Source: Microglena sp. YARC (taxonomy: Eukaryota; Chlorophyta; Chlorophyceae; Chlamydomonadales; Chlamydomonadaceae). Taken from it: a stretch of DNA of 64,000 nucleotides. The DNA lies in contig CM039465.1 in NCBI GenBank assembly GCA_022414725.1, positions 20,420,690 through 20,484,689 on the forward strand. Reading direction: 5' to 3'. Below the pieces are notes generated by a model, which saw nothing but the letters and a program-made list of their open reading frames with translations, was not told the origin of the DNA and ran no database searches. Positions 22,645 to 33,261 of this stretch are shown in pieces (the stretch's first letter is position 1; each line of letters opens with the position of its first letter). The position numbers were made by a program, and so were the translations under genes.

Positions 22645-24334
22645 GAGGCAAGCTCTGTTATTTTCTCTTGCACTTCGAAATTCTCTAACGTCTGTAGCCC
22701 AAGCCTGTCTGCGGGTGTCTGGCATGTTGATTCTGGAGCTGGAATGTCTATCACAGGTGATCTCTCCTTGTTCACTGTGTATCATGCTTCCAGAAATGGA
22801 CCATCAGTTAAATTTGGTGACGGAGTGATTCAGAGGTCAGTGGGTGCAGGGTCCATTGTGTTATGTAGTGATTGGTTACCAACACCGATCACTCTAACAA
22901 ATGTACTCTACACACCCCACTGTCCTGTGAATCTCCTGTCGGTAAATGCTGTGGCTCACTCTCATCACTGCCAGGTTTCTTTTGATAGTCTTAGTTGCAC
23001 TGCCACTCAGAACTCTAGTGTGCTCTGGTCTTTTCCTGCCTCCAGTGATGGTGTCTACAAGTTTACCTGTAGTCCATGTGTCAACCCTAATGGCCGTCTG
23101 TATAGTGCAAACCATTACCCAGTTTTTGCTCTTGATGTTGATGAGGATGGTGGAGTTGTTGTTCCTACCACCCCTGAATGGCTTTGGCATAGGCGGCTGG
23201 GTCACCCTGGCTATGAAGCCATGCACAAGCTTGTCAGGGATGGTCTGGTTCACAACTTACCCCTCACCCTCAAACAAGTACTGAAACTGTCTAAGGTCCC
23301 ATGTGATGCTTGTCAGAAGGCAAAGGCAAAACGTATCCCTTTTCCTAAAGAAAGCACGACTATGATCAGTGCACCTCTCCAGCGTCTTCACTTGGACATC
23401 ATGGGGCCAGTTCATATTAGGGGTTTGCGTGGGGAGTTTTACATCATGTGTCTCACAGACCAATACTCTGGCTATGCTGAGGTATTGTGCTTGAGAACCA
23501 GAGGTGAAGCTCCCTTAGCAGTTCAAACTATCATCCTCAGATGGATGAATCATTTACATGGGTTTGTTTTCAAATGCCTGAGATCTGACAGGGCTAAGGA
23601 ATTTATAGTGGAGTGGTTCGAGCTTTGGTTGAAATCGGTAGGAGCTGTGCATGAATTATCTATGGCATACACTGCTCAGAAGAATGCAACTGTGGAAAGG
23701 TACAATGGGGTCTTGCAGAACATAGCTAGGAGTATTCACTTAGAGTCTAAACTAGCTAAGTCCTTTTGGCCCTATGCCTTCCTAGCTGCTTGTTACCTAC
23801 GAAATCGGCTGCCCAATCAGGGTGACAAGACTCCTTATGAGCTGTTCTTCGGGGTTATGCCTGATGTGTCGTTGTTGCGAGTGTTTGGTTGCCCTTGCTA
23901 TGTTACATTAGTCAATGGGAAGAAGCGCAACAAGCTGGACGAAAGGGCGTTATCTGGTAGACTGGTTGGGTATTCTCTGGTGAGCAAGGGTTATTTTGTT
24001 TGGGTTCCTAAGTTGCGCCAGGTAGTAGAGAGTCGTGATGTGCTCTTCTATGAACAGTTTAGCTACAACTGTATACCTGGGCTATCTCCCTATGATGGAT
24101 CTCGGTATTTTTCTCGCACCCCTGCCGCTATCAACGGACAAGTGCTTGATCCTGCTGACAACGTCCTAGACCCTTTACCGACCCCGATTGTTGACCGCTG
24201 TACTGGTCATGGGATGAACTTGCGTCCCAGGTCAGGGACTGATGGTGCTGTATTGCGTGCGAAGGTAATGGGCGGGGGAGGTTCTGATGTTCCTTCAAGC
24301 TCTAATTTATCCGAATCTCAGGGGGTCGCCAGGC
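22645..24334 (+). pseudogene. pol: copia pol, copy 2, 5' part (protease and integrase)
   Basis: It is open from the gag TAG. The protease motif DSGAG, the integrase zinc finger (HRRLGH, CDACQKAK) and the D, D, E residues (LDIMGP, SDRAKEF, VERYNG) are all visible. The reading frame then runs into the 5' LTR of copy 3 at 24335, in the variable linker between integrase and RT. The combined length of copy 3 and its duplication is a multiple of three, so the frame resumes in register at 31250. Confidence 0.93.
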
Positions 24335-24649
24335 TATCAGCATGTATAGCGGTGCTCTCACGCGTTTTATGACTTGGTGACTACTTATGTACTCCCTTAG
24401 AACTATCGGCTCTCCTGAGCCAGCTTCCCGTGGGACTGAGTCATCTTGAGATGACTCAGTGGCGGCTTCCTGTCACCTACGTCTCCGGTCTGATCTGTAC
24501 CCTGTTAGGTTCCTGTCTACCGCCTCCTTTCACCACAGGTGCCCCTTTATGGGTCTCTAACGTTATCCTTGTCTCCGTGTATAGATTGGTGCGTCTGTTC
24601 CGCTGCTTTAATCTACTGTCCACTCTACCGGAGTGATTTCAAGCTGATA
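24335..24649 (+). repeat. 5' LTR of copia copy 3
   Basis: This 315-bp repeat has ends TATCAGC and GCTGATA. It lacks 9 bp present in the 3' LTR, near 24560. Confidence 0.94.
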
Positions 24650-24663
24650 GGTTACTGGGCTCC
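24650..24663 (+). other. primer-binding site of copia copy 3
   Basis: GGTTACTGGGCTCC directly follows the LTR. It resembles the copia-type site GGTTATGGGCCC complementary to the anticodon region of initiator tRNA-Met, with a few mismatches, rather than a tRNA 3' end. Confidence 0.5.
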
Positions 24664-24686
24664 TCATCACTACCACTGCTTTGATA

Positions 24687-26837
24687 ATGCAACTTCCGCG
24701 AGGGCCTCCTGCCGGCTTTGTGAAACTTACCAAACTTAATGGTGTTTCATGGGCTCGTGGGATCCGCAGTGTCATTGTGAGCAATGGATGCGACCGAATC
24801 CTCCCAACGGGGGTGAAGGTTCCTCAGGATTGGCTAGACGACTGTGCGCCAGCGGCCTCTGCTGCCGGAGAGGAGGATCCTTCCGCCATCAAGGAAGTAA
24901 CCCCCCCCGGTCAATCCTCCAACTTTACGGTTCCTTCTCTCAATGTTCGACGCCTTTCCTCTGATGTTGAGGATGTCCTGATGAAGCTGTGTTGTGTACA
25001 GACACAGATCATCCGTTGTGCATCAGACCCGCAGCCTCCTTTCGTCCCTTTCAATTATGATGAAGACTACTCTACTACTACTGATGATGAGGAGGACTTG
25101 AAGAGTGCTACGAGTGCTGACTTCGGTGGCGTGACCCCATCTGCTGCTGCCACTCGTGTCTTTGAGACTTCCGCTGTTTCGCCGGTGTATGAGCCTGCTG
25201 ATCAGCAGATGCCTAATCGAGAGCTTTCGCCTGTGTATCAGCCTCAGCCTTCGTCGGCGCCTCCCTTTGAGCCTGTTCCCCCGGCTTACCCGGAGGTGGC
25301 TAAGCCCACTTTCTTGAAGGGCTTTGCTTCTTTTTCCTCTGCATCTGCCCCCATGGAGCGTGGCCTCCCTGGCTACCACACTCGCTCTCGCGAGGCTGCT
25401 GTTTCCTCTGCACGCACCTCTGCTGCTGGTGCCTCCCTGGAACCCCCTCCGCCTCCGCCGGTGGAGCTGCCTCCTGCCCCTGGCCCTCCTCCTATGCTAT
25501 ATACGCGGTCATGCGAATCTTGGGAGCATCTGCTCACTGGTGGATCTCCTCCGACTTTGAACTTGCGGGACTATCGCCTGATCAACCAGGATCGACGGGA
25601 TGGTGAGTCCTTGAACCGCTCTTTGTACGGTCGGATGGATATGCAGGCTACAATGGCAAATGTTAGTGTGAAGCTGAGGCATCGCCGAGTGATGGCTTTC
25701 TCTGAGCTTGGTACCAGGTGTCGTTCTTTTCTTGGTCCAGTCACTTCTGGGATTCTGTATCCCCCAGATCATGGTGTTTCCTTTGGTGGTACGAGGCGTA
25801 GTGATCACGAGAAGCTTGGTTATCAGTTTGTGCGAGTGCCTGTCCCTCTGTGTTCTGTTAGCCCAGATTTCGAGCTGCTTATGAGTGTTGCGAGGTCCAT
25901 TCCTGTGATTAGGAACATAGACGACCAGCGCGCTCTTGACGCTGGTCTTGCTGCGGAGTATTTCATGGACATTCGTAGGTCCTTGGCTCCTGTCCCTTCT
26001 GCGATTGGAGCTGGGTCTAATACCCTCATTCATGGTGAGTCTCGGTTTGATCCTGCACTGTTCGGGTTCAGTGCACTGCCTCTCGAACGTCAGGAATTCA
26101 TGTGTTTAACTATGATGCTCGCGAACATGGAGGACGATATGGTCAAGGTATACCAGGACTTTGCCACCCCTCGGGATATCCTTTTGGATATCCGGAAGAC
26201 GCAGTCTGATGCCCTTGCCTCTAGAGTCCCTCTCATGCGTATCGAACTTCATAATGCGCACATGGGCCCTTCTGACCGTGTCGATGATTTCTTTCGCATG
26301 GTTCGCAGTCTGTGCACTGACCTCCGCAGTGCTGGACATCCTGTCACTCAGCGCCACGCCATGGAAACCATTGTGAATGGGATCCGTTTGATCCGATTTG
26401 AATCGCTGCGGATCCAGTACGGTATGATGTTGGCTAACAGACAGACTGTAGATTACTGGTCTTGTCTGGAGGCATATCGGTCTCTCGACATTTTGAACAT
26501 TGCTCTCCCCAGGTCCGACTCCAGGCATCCTGGTTGGTCCCGGGACGCTCCCCAGGTTCCTGCCAATGCTGCGTTTCAGCGTGGGCAGGGATCTGGTTCT
26601 CAGGGTTCTGGTTCCAACAAGCGACGTCTGGATTGCACTTGGGGCCCATGCCTCAGCAAGACGACCCACTCGGAGGATCGCTGTTTCACGAAGCATCCGC
26701 ACCTGCGTAAGACCAAGCCTGGTGCACCGGTTACCAATCCGGTGCCCTTGGCCTTGGCCCTTCCAGGTGTGCTTACTCCGCGGCAGCTGGCCTCCTTGCA
26801 GGCTCAGATTGATGGGTATGCTTTGGACAAGAAATAG
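24687..26837 (+). CDS. gag: copia gag polyprotein, copy 3
   Basis: The ATG at 24687 is the first after the primer site and gives 716 residues, ending at TAG 26835-26837. Order: a conserved N-terminal block (NGVSWARGIRSVIVSNGCD); a conserved NVRRLSSDVEDVLMKLCC segment; a long Pro/Ser/Ala-rich linker; the helical gag core (FFRMVRSLCTDLRSAGHP, then DYWSCLEAYRSLDILNIALP); and a zinc-knuckle variant C-X4-C-X5-H-X4-C near the C-terminus (CTWGPC ... THSEDRC). Gag builds the particle and binds RNA. The N-terminal block matches nothing I recognise. The frame is intact, and pol follows in the same frame. Confidence 0.93.
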   Translation: MQLPRGPPAGFVKLTKLNGVSWARGIRSVIVSNGCDRILPTGVKVPQDWLDDCAPAASAAGEEDPSAIKEVTPPGQSSNFTVPSLNVRRLSSDVEDVLMKLCCVQTQIIRCASDPQPPFVPFNYDEDYSTTTDDEEDLKSATSADFGGVTPSAAATRVFETSAVSPVYEPADQQMPNRELSPVYQPQPSSAPPFEPVPPAYPEVAKPTFLKGFASFSSASAPMERGLPGYHTRSREAAVSSARTSAAGASLEPPPPPPVELPPAPGPPPMLYTRSCESWEHLLTGGSPPTLNLRDYRLINQDRRDGESLNRSLYGRMDMQATMANVSVKLRHRRVMAFSELGTRCRSFLGPVTSGILYPPDHGVSFGGTRRSDHEKLGYQFVRVPVPLCSVSPDFELLMSVARSIPVIRNIDDQRALDAGLAAEYFMDIRRSLAPVPSAIGAGSNTLIHGESRFDPALFGFSALPLERQEFMCLTMMLANMEDDMVKVYQDFATPRDILLDIRKTQSDALASRVPLMRIELHNAHMGPSDRVDDFFRMVRSLCTDLRSAGHPVTQRHAMETIVNGIRLIRFESLRIQYGMMLANRQTVDYWSCLEAYRSLDILNIALPRSDSRHPGWSRDAPQVPANAAFQRGQGSGSQGSGSNKRRLDCTWGPCLSKTTHSEDRCFTKHPHLRKTKPGAPVTNPVPLALALPGVLTPRQLASLQAQIDGYALDKK
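26835..26837 (+). other. in-frame TAG between gag and pol, copy 3
   Basis: The context is AAA-TAG-GAG-GTA-CGC. This is the only stop in an otherwise continuous gag-pol frame of the youngest copy, which strongly suggests readthrough or another bypass. A GAG-GTACGC 5' splice-like sequence overlaps the site, so splicing is an alternative. Confidence 0.75.
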
Positions 26838-29800
26838 GAGGTACGCTCTGTCCTTTTCTCTTGCACTGCGAAATTTTCAAATGTCTGCAGCCCGAGCCTG
26901 TCTGAGGGTGTCTGGCATGTTGATTCTGGAGCTGGGATGTCAATCACAGGTGATATGTCTTTGTTCACTGTGTTTCATGCTTCTGAGACTGGGCCAGCAG
27001 TTAAATTTGGTGATGGTGTGGTTCAACGGTCTGTGGGTCAGGGTTCTATTGTGTTATGTAGTGATTGGTTACCAACACCAATCACTTTAACCAATGTTCT
27101 CTACATCCCACACTGTCCGGTGAACCTCATGTCAGTAAATGCTGTTGCCCATGCTCACAACTGCAAGATTTCTTTTGATAGTCTTAGTTGTACTGCCACA
27201 CAGGGCTCTTCTGTTCTGTGGTCTTTCCCTGCCTCCAGTGATGGTGTGTACAAGTTTGCATGTAGGCCTTGTCACACCCCTCGTGGCCGTTTGTATGGTG
27301 CTGAAGATTATCCAGCTTTTGCTCTTGATGTTGATGAGGATGGTGGAGTTGTGATCCCTACCACTCCTGAATGGTTGTGGCATAGGCGGCTGGGTCACCC
27401 TGGCTATGATGCCATGCACAACCTTGTAAGGAAGGGTTTGGTTCAGAACTTACCCCTCACTCTCCAACAGGTGCAAAGACTGTCTAAGATCCCATGTGAT
27501 GCTTGTCAGAAGGCAAAGGGAAAACGTATCCCTTTTCCTAAAGAAAGCAAAACTAGGATCCGTGCCCCATTACAACGCCTTCACTTGGACATCATGGGGC
27601 CATTTAATATTAGGGGTTTGCGTGGGGAGTTTTATGTTCTGTGTCTCACTGACCAATACTCTGGCTATGCTGAGGTCTTGTGCTTGAGAACCAGGGATGA
27701 AGCTCCCTTAGCAGTTCAAACTACCATCCTCAGATGGATGACTCAGCTGCATGGATTTGTTTTCAAGTGTCTTAGGTCTGACAGGGCTAAGGAATTTATA
27801 GTGAAGTGGTTCGAGGATTGGTTAGAATCGGTTGGTGCTGTGCATGAATTGTCCATGGCTTACACTGCTCAGCAGAATGCGACTGTGGAACGGTACAATG
27901 GGGTCCTTCAGAACGTAGCTAGGAGCATTCACTTGGAGTCTAAGCTCACTAAGTCCTTCTGGCCCTATGCCTTCCTCGCCGCGTGTTACCTACGCAACCG
28001 GCTGCCTAATCAGGGTGACAAGACTCCTTATGAGTTGTTCTTTGGGGTTCTACCTGATGTATCGTTATTGCGCGTGTTCGGGTGCCCATGCTATGTTACC
28101 TTAGTGAATGGGAAGAAGCGCAATAAGCTTGACGAAAGGGCGTTATCTGGTAGACTGGTTGGGTATTCTCTGGTGAGTAAGGGTTATTTTGTTTGGGTTC
28201 CGAAGTTGCGCCAGGTGGTAGAGAGTCGTGATGTGCTCTTCTATGAACAGTTTAGCTATAACTGTATCCCTGGGCTCTTTCCCTATGATGGATCTCAGTA
28301 TTTTTCTCGCACCCCTGCCGCTATCATCGGTAAAGGGCTTGATACTACTGACAATGTCCTGGGCCCTTTACCAACCCCGATTGTTGACCGCTTTACTGGT
28401 CATGGGATGACGATGCGTCCCAGGCCAGGTAATGATGGTGCTGTATCGCGTGCGGCGGCATTGGGCCAGGGGGAGTCTGATGTTCCTTCAAGCTCTAATT
28501 TATTCGAATCTCAGGGGGTCGCCGGGCCTTCCTCTGCGCCACGTTTCGTTGGTGAAGTCGTAGGATTAGGACAGCCTCGGGTCATAGTGGAACCTAGTAC
28601 AGGTCCACTGCCCACTAGTCGCCACCCCCCGTCCACCTATTCGGATAGCTCGCGGGAGTTGTTGATCACTTCACCCCCTGCTATACCTGGTGGTTTATAC
28701 CGGACCAGGCATTGCGACGATGTGGCCGTCACAGATGATGTGAGTGATGACCTCGAACACTGGTCCGGGTCAGATACTGCGTATGGCTGGGGTGTTCCAG
28801 TGTACCCAGGCTTCGACGATTTAGAGGCAAAGGAGGCCGGCCTTGTTCAACCACGCATGAGTGCTGCGCTGGGGGCTTTATTACCGGTTACTGCTGATAC
28901 TGCTGATATCCCCGCTGCCCATGTACAAGTACACTGCTTGTACGTGGGGGCTTTTATTTCTACCTCTACTGAACTCTCTTATAAAGCTGCAATGTTACCT
29001 ACCAACCCTGACAGAGATCTCTGGCTGCAGGCTATGAAGGATGAGATGGCCTCCCTCCATGCTCATGGCACTTGGGTCCTCACTCCACAGCCTCCTAGGC
29101 AGAGGATTCTATCTGGCAGATGGTTATTTGTCAAGAAACATGGGGCTGATGGTTCTTTGCGTTTTAAAGCTCGTTTTGTAGTTCGTGGTTTTCTGCAACG
29201 TCCTGGGCTGGACTACCATGATGTATATGCCCCCGTCTCCTCTAAAGCAGGTCTTCGTGTGCTCCTTGCTGCCATCACTCATAGGAAGATGTTTGTGAGG
29301 CAGCTAGACATCAAGACTGCATTCTTGAATGCCAAGCTGGAACCTGGTCTAGACCTGTTCTGTTACCAGCCTGAGGGCTTTCATGAACTTGGTCCTGACA
29401 ATGTTCCCCTTGTGTGTAAGCTGATTAAATCTCTTTATGGTTTGAAGCAGGCACCCAGGGCTTGGAGCAAAGATGTAAAGCAGGTTTTGGTTGCCCACGG
29501 TTTTACCATGTGCAAAGCTGAACCTGCTCTGTATTTCAGGAGGGATTCTACTGGTGGGTGGAGCTATGTCCTGACCTATGTGGATGACTTTATCTGTGCT
29601 TTTAGTGAGCTGCATAGGTATGCCTTGTTGATCAAGGCTATGGAAGCAGCTGGGTGGGAAGTCAAGGAAATGGGTGTACCTGTCCAGTTCCTTTCATTGG
29701 ACATGACTTGTACACTTGATTCTGACGGCAGGTGTGTTAAGATCGACCTCTCCCAGCACTCCTACATTGTTGAGCTGGTGGAGCAGTTTGGTCTCACTGC

Positions 29801-30548
29801 TGCTACCAAGCCCAAGTTTTCAGTTCCCATGTCCAAGTGCACTGTCACTGATCCTCCTGGAGAACCTCTGGCCTCTAATAGCCAGTACCTCTCTCTTGTG
29901 GGGGCTCTGCTGTACCTGGCTACCTGCACAAGGCCTGATATTTCTTTTGCTGTTAGCTACCTGTCCAGGTTTTCTGCTCAACCCACTGCCCCCCTGTGGG
30001 CTGCAGCCAAGCGCTTGCTTTTGTATTTGAGAGAACATTCCCATCTGGGCCTCACTTACACTCACAGCCCTGGTTTCTCTTTTACTGTCTTTAGTGACTC
30101 ATCCTTTGCTGATGATGGGTCTGACAGGAGATCTCAGACTGGCTATGCTGTGCTCGCTGGAGGCTGCCTTGTGAACTGGATGAGCAAAAGGCAACCCACT
30201 GTTGCTGTTAGCTCCAGTGAGGCTGAGTATCAGGCCCTGTCTCAGACTGCCAGGGGGGTGCAATGGTTGAAAAAGTTGAGAATTGATCTAGGGCTGCCTT
30301 GTGACCTGGTCACCATTCAGGGTGACAACTTGGGGTCCTTGAGCTGGGCCAATGACTGTCAGCTGCTCCCTCGCAACAAGCACATTGATGTCATCCATCA
30401 CTATATCCAGGAGCTGGTGGAGGATGGCCAGGTGGATGTTGCCTATGTTAACACTAAGGACAACTGTGCTGACCCCTTCACCAAGCCCCTTGATCCTATG
30501 GTGTTCTGGCGTTTCATTCGCATGTTTGGAATGACTGCTTCTCCTTAA
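26838..30548 (+). CDS. pol: copia pol polyprotein, copy 3
   Basis: It is open for 1236 codons from the gag TAG. Order: aspartic protease DSGAG (26922-26936); pre-integrase zinc finger HRRLGH ... CDACQKAK; integrase D, D, E (LDIMGP, SDRAKEF, VERYNG) with the GYSLVSKGYFVW region; an acidic Ser/Pro-rich linker; RT with RQLDIKTAFLNAKL, YGLKQAPRAW and catalytic YVDD (29577-29588); RNase H with FSDSSFADD, SSSEAEYQ and KHIDVIHHYI. Integrase before RT identifies Ty1/copia. All catalytic residues are present, so this copy is the best candidate for autonomous activity. It is translated only if the TAG is bypassed. Confidence 0.96.
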   Translation, partial: EVRSVLFSCTAKFSNVCSPSLSEGVWHVDSGAGMSITGDMSLFTVFHASETGPAVKFGDGVVQRSVGQGSIVLCSDWLPTPITLTNVLYIPHCPVNLMSVNAVAHAHNCKISFDSLSCTATQGSSVLWSFPASSDGVYKFACRPCHTPRGRLYGAEDYPAFALDVDEDGGVVIPTTPEWLWHRRLGHPGYDAMHNLVRKGLVQNLPLTLQQVQRLSKIPCDACQKAKGKRIPFPKESKTRIRAPLQRLHLDIMGPFNIRGLRGEFYVLCLTDQYSGYAEVLCLRTRDEAPLAVQTTILRWMTQLHGFVFKCLRSDRAKEFIVKWFEDWLESVGAVHELSMAYTAQQNATVERYNGVLQNVARSIHLESKLTKSFWPYAFLAACYLRNRLPNQGDKTPYELFFGVLPDVSLLRVFGCPCYVTLVNGKKRNKLDERALSGRLVGYSLVSKGYFVWVPKLRQVVESRDVLFYEQFSYNCIPGLFPYDGSQYFSRTPAAIIGKGLDTTDNVLGPLPTPIVDRFTGHGMTMRPRPGNDGAVSRAAALGQGESDVPSSSNLFESQGVAGPSSAPRFVGEVVGLGQPRVIVEPSTGPLPTSRHPPSTYSDSSRELLITSPPAIPGGLYRTRHCDDVAVTDDVSDDLEHWSGSDTAYGWGVPVYPGFDDLEAKEAGLVQPRMSAALGALLPVTADTADIPAAHVQVHCLYVGAFISTSTELSYKAAMLPTNPDRDLWLQAMKDEMASLHAHGTWVLTPQPPRQRILSGRWLFVKKHGADGSLRFKARFVVRGFLQRPGLDYHDVYAPVSSKAGLRVLLAAITHRKMFVRQLDIKTAFLNAKLEPGLDLFCYQPEGFHELGPDNVPLVCKLIKSLYGLKQAPRAWSKDVKQVLVAHGFTMCKAEPALYFRRDSTGGWSYVLTYVDDFICAFSELHRYALLIKAMEAAGWEVKEMGVPVQFLSLDMTCTLDSDGRCVKIDLSQHSYIVELVEQFGLTAATKPKFSVPMSKCTVTDPPGEPLASNSQYLSLVGALLYLATCTRPDISFAVSYLSRFSAQPTAPLWAAAKRLLLYLREHSHLGLTYTHSPGFSFTVFSDSSFADDGSDRRSQTGYAVLAGGCLVNWMSKRQPTVAVSSSEAEYQALSQTARGVQWLKKLRIDLGLPCDLVTIQGDNLGSLSWANDCQLLPRNKHIDVIHHYIQELVEDGQVDVAYVNTKDNCADPFTKPLDPMVFWRFIRMFGMTASP

Positions 30549-30920
30549 ACCAATTTTTTGGTTACATGTATTCTAGAATTTTGGTTACATGTATTCTGGA
30601 ATTTTTGGTTACATTTAGAGTTTCTTTAAGTTATCATTGATTGGCATTAGGTTCCTATTCCCGGATCGGGTTTTCTATACCGTTGTTACCCGACTTTGAT
30701 ATTTAGTTGTCCTCTTATATCCACTTGGCAAATTTTGGTTCTTCGCCTTGCTTCATACCTTCCCTTACACCCTTCGGGTTTCATTTGAAGTTTCTCTCGA
30801 TTTTTATTTTTCGGAGTTCTTTGATTTTTTTTTTTTTTTTAATTTGTTACATATAGTTCTATGTCACCAGTGCCATAGGTGGAGTAGTACTATTGTATGT
30901 CACCTGTGTCATAGGTGGAG
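30549..30920 (+). other. 3' untranslated region of copia copy 3
   Basis: This T-rich interval is homologous to 6195-6502 and 33262-33580. It includes a three-fold TTTTGGTTACAT repeat just after the stop, a long T run near 30827, and paired CATAGGTGGAG motifs, the last abutting the LTR. Confidence 0.75.
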
Positions 30921-31244
30921 TATCAGCATGTATAGCGGTGCTCTCACGCGTTTTATGACTTGGTGACTACTTATGTACTCCCTTAGAACTATCGGCTCTC
31001 CTGAGCCAGCTTCCCGTGGGACTGAGTCATCTTGAGATGACTCAGTGGCAGCTTCCTGTCACCTACGTCTCCGGTCTGATCTGTACCCTGTTAGGTTCCT
31101 GTCTACCGCCTCCTTTCACCACAGGTGCCCCTTTATGGGTCTCCTGTGTCTGTAACGTTATCCTTGTCTCCGTGTATAGATTGGTGCGTCTGTTCCGCTG
31201 CTTTAATCTACTGTCCACTCTACCGGAGTGATTTCAAGCTGATA
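30921..31244 (+). repeat. 3' LTR of copia copy 3
   Basis: This 324-bp repeat has ends TATCAGC and GCTGATA and is followed by the target duplication CAGGC. Confidence 0.94.
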
Positions 31245-31249
31245 CAGGC

Positions 31250-33261
31250 CTACCTCTGCGTCTAGGTTCGTCGGTGAAGCTTTAGGATTAGGACAGCCTT
31301 CGGTCAGAGTGGAGCCTGTCCCAGGTCCGCTGCCTACATGTCGCCACCCCCCGTCCACCTGTTCGGATGGCTCGCAGGGGTTGTTGATCACTTTGCCTCC
31401 TGCTGTCTCTGGTGGTTTATACCGGACAAGGCATTGCGACGATGTAGCCGTCACCGAGAGTGTGAGCGATGATCTTGAACACTGGTCCGGCTCTGATACT
31501 GCGTATGGCTGGGGTGTGCCAGTCGACCCAGGGTTCAGTGAAATAGAGGCACATAATGCCGGCCCTGTTCAACCAGGCATTAGTGCTGCGCTGGGGGCTT
31601 TACTGCCGGTTACTGCTGATATCCCCGCTGCTCATGTACAAGTACACTGCTTGTACGTGGGAGCATACATTTCCACCTCCACTGAACTAACCTACAAAGC
31701 TGCCATGCATCCTTCCAACCCTGACAGGGATCAGTGGCTGCTTGCTATGAAGGATGAGATGGCATCCTTGCATGCCCACGGTACCTGGGCACTCACTCCC
31801 CAACCTTATAAGCAGAAGATCCTGTCTGGCAGGTGGTTATTTGTGAAAAAGCTTGGGGTTGATGGTTCTGTGCGCTTTAAGGCACGTTTTGTGGTACGAG
31901 GTTTTCTCCAGCGTCCTGGGCTGGACTTCCATGATGTATATGCCCTCGTCTCCTCTAAAGCAGGTCTGAGAGTACTCCTGGCTGCCATCACTCATAGGAA
32001 AATGTTTGTTCGGCAGCTGGATATCAAGACTGCATTTTTGCATGCCAAGCTGGAACCTGGTCTGGACCTGTACTGCCACCAGCCTGAGGGCTTTAAGGTA
32101 CTTGGTCCTAACGGTGTTCCCCTTGTGTGCAAGCTGATCAAGTCCCTTTATGGTTTGAAGCAGGCACCCAGGGCTTGGAGCATGGATGTCAAGCGGGTTT
32201 TGGTTGCACATGGGTTTACTATGTGCAAGGCAGAACCTGCTCTGTATTTTCGGAGGGATTCTTTTGGTGGGTGGAGCTATGTCCTGACCTATGCTGATGA
32301 TTTCATCTGTGCTTTTAGTGATCTGGCTTTGTATGCCTTACTGATCAAGAAGATGGAAGCTGCTGGCTGGGAGGTCAAGGAGATGGGTGTACCGGTTCAG
32401 TTTCTCTCATTGGACATGGACTTTACCCTTGACTCTGATGGCAGGTGTGTCAAGGTCCACCTCTCCCAGCATTCCTACATTGTTGAGCTGGTGGAGCAGT
32501 TTGGTCTCACTGCTGCAGCCAAGCCCAAGTTTTCCGTTCCCATGGCCAAGAGCACTATCACTGACCCTCCTGGAGAGCCCCTGGCCTCTAATAGCCAGTA
32601 CCTCTCTCTTGTCGGTGCTTTGCTATACCTGGCTACCTGCACCAGGCCTGATATTTCTTTTGCTGTCAGCTACCTGTCCAGGTTTTCTGCTCAACTCACT
32701 GCTCCCCTGTGGGGGGCAGCCAAGCGCTTGCTTTTGTATTTGAGAACACATTCCCACCTGGGCCTCACTTACACTCACAGCCCTGAGTTCTCTTTCACTG
32801 TCTTTAGTGACTCATCCTTTGCTGATGATGCGTCTGACAGGAGATCTCAGACGGGCTATGCTGTGCTTGCTGGGGGCAGTCTTGTGAACTGGATGAGCAA
32901 GAGGCAGCCCACTGTTGCCATTAGCTCTAGTGAGGCAGAGTATCAGGCCCTGTCTCAGACTGCCAGGGAGGTGCAATGGTTGAAGAAGTTGAGAGTTGAT
33001 CTGGGCCTGCCTTGTGAACTGGTTACCATTCAGGGTGACAACTTGGGGTCCTTGAGCTGGGCCAATGACTGGCAGCTGCTCCCTCGCAACAAGCACATTG
33101 ATGTCATTCATCACTATATCAAGGAGCTGGTGGAGGATGCACAGCTGGATGTTGCCTATGTTAACACTAATGACAACTGTGCTGACCCCTTCACCAAGCC
33201 CCTTGATCCTGCTGTGTTCTGGCGGTTCATCCGCATGTTCGGCATGACCGCTTCTCCTTAG
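31250..33261 (+). pseudogene. pol: copia pol, copy 2, 3' part (RT and RNase H)
   Basis: This continues the copy 2 pol after the copy 3 insertion, in the same frame, and is open to the stop at 33259-33261. RT motifs are present (RQLDIKTAFLHAKL, YGLKQAPRAW), but the catalytic motif reads YADD (32290-32301) instead of YVDD. RNase H is complete (FSDSSFADD, SSSEAEYQ). Both catalytic Asp are kept, so the Val-to-Ala change alone need not abolish activity; the insertion does. Confidence 0.93.

Larger units (their letters stand above)
24335..31244 (+). mobile_element. Ty1/copia LTR retrotransposon, copy 3 (youngest, nested in copy 2)
   Basis: A complete 6910-bp element with LTRs 24335-24649 and 30921-31244 and the perfect target duplication CAGGC (24330-24334 and 31245-31249). 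The LTRs differ by one substitution and a 9-bp indel, the least of any pair here. The primer site is GGTTACTGGGCTCC at 24650. Gag and pol are open apart from the single TAG between them, and all catalytic motifs are present. It may be an intact, recently mobile copy. Confidence 0.96.
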
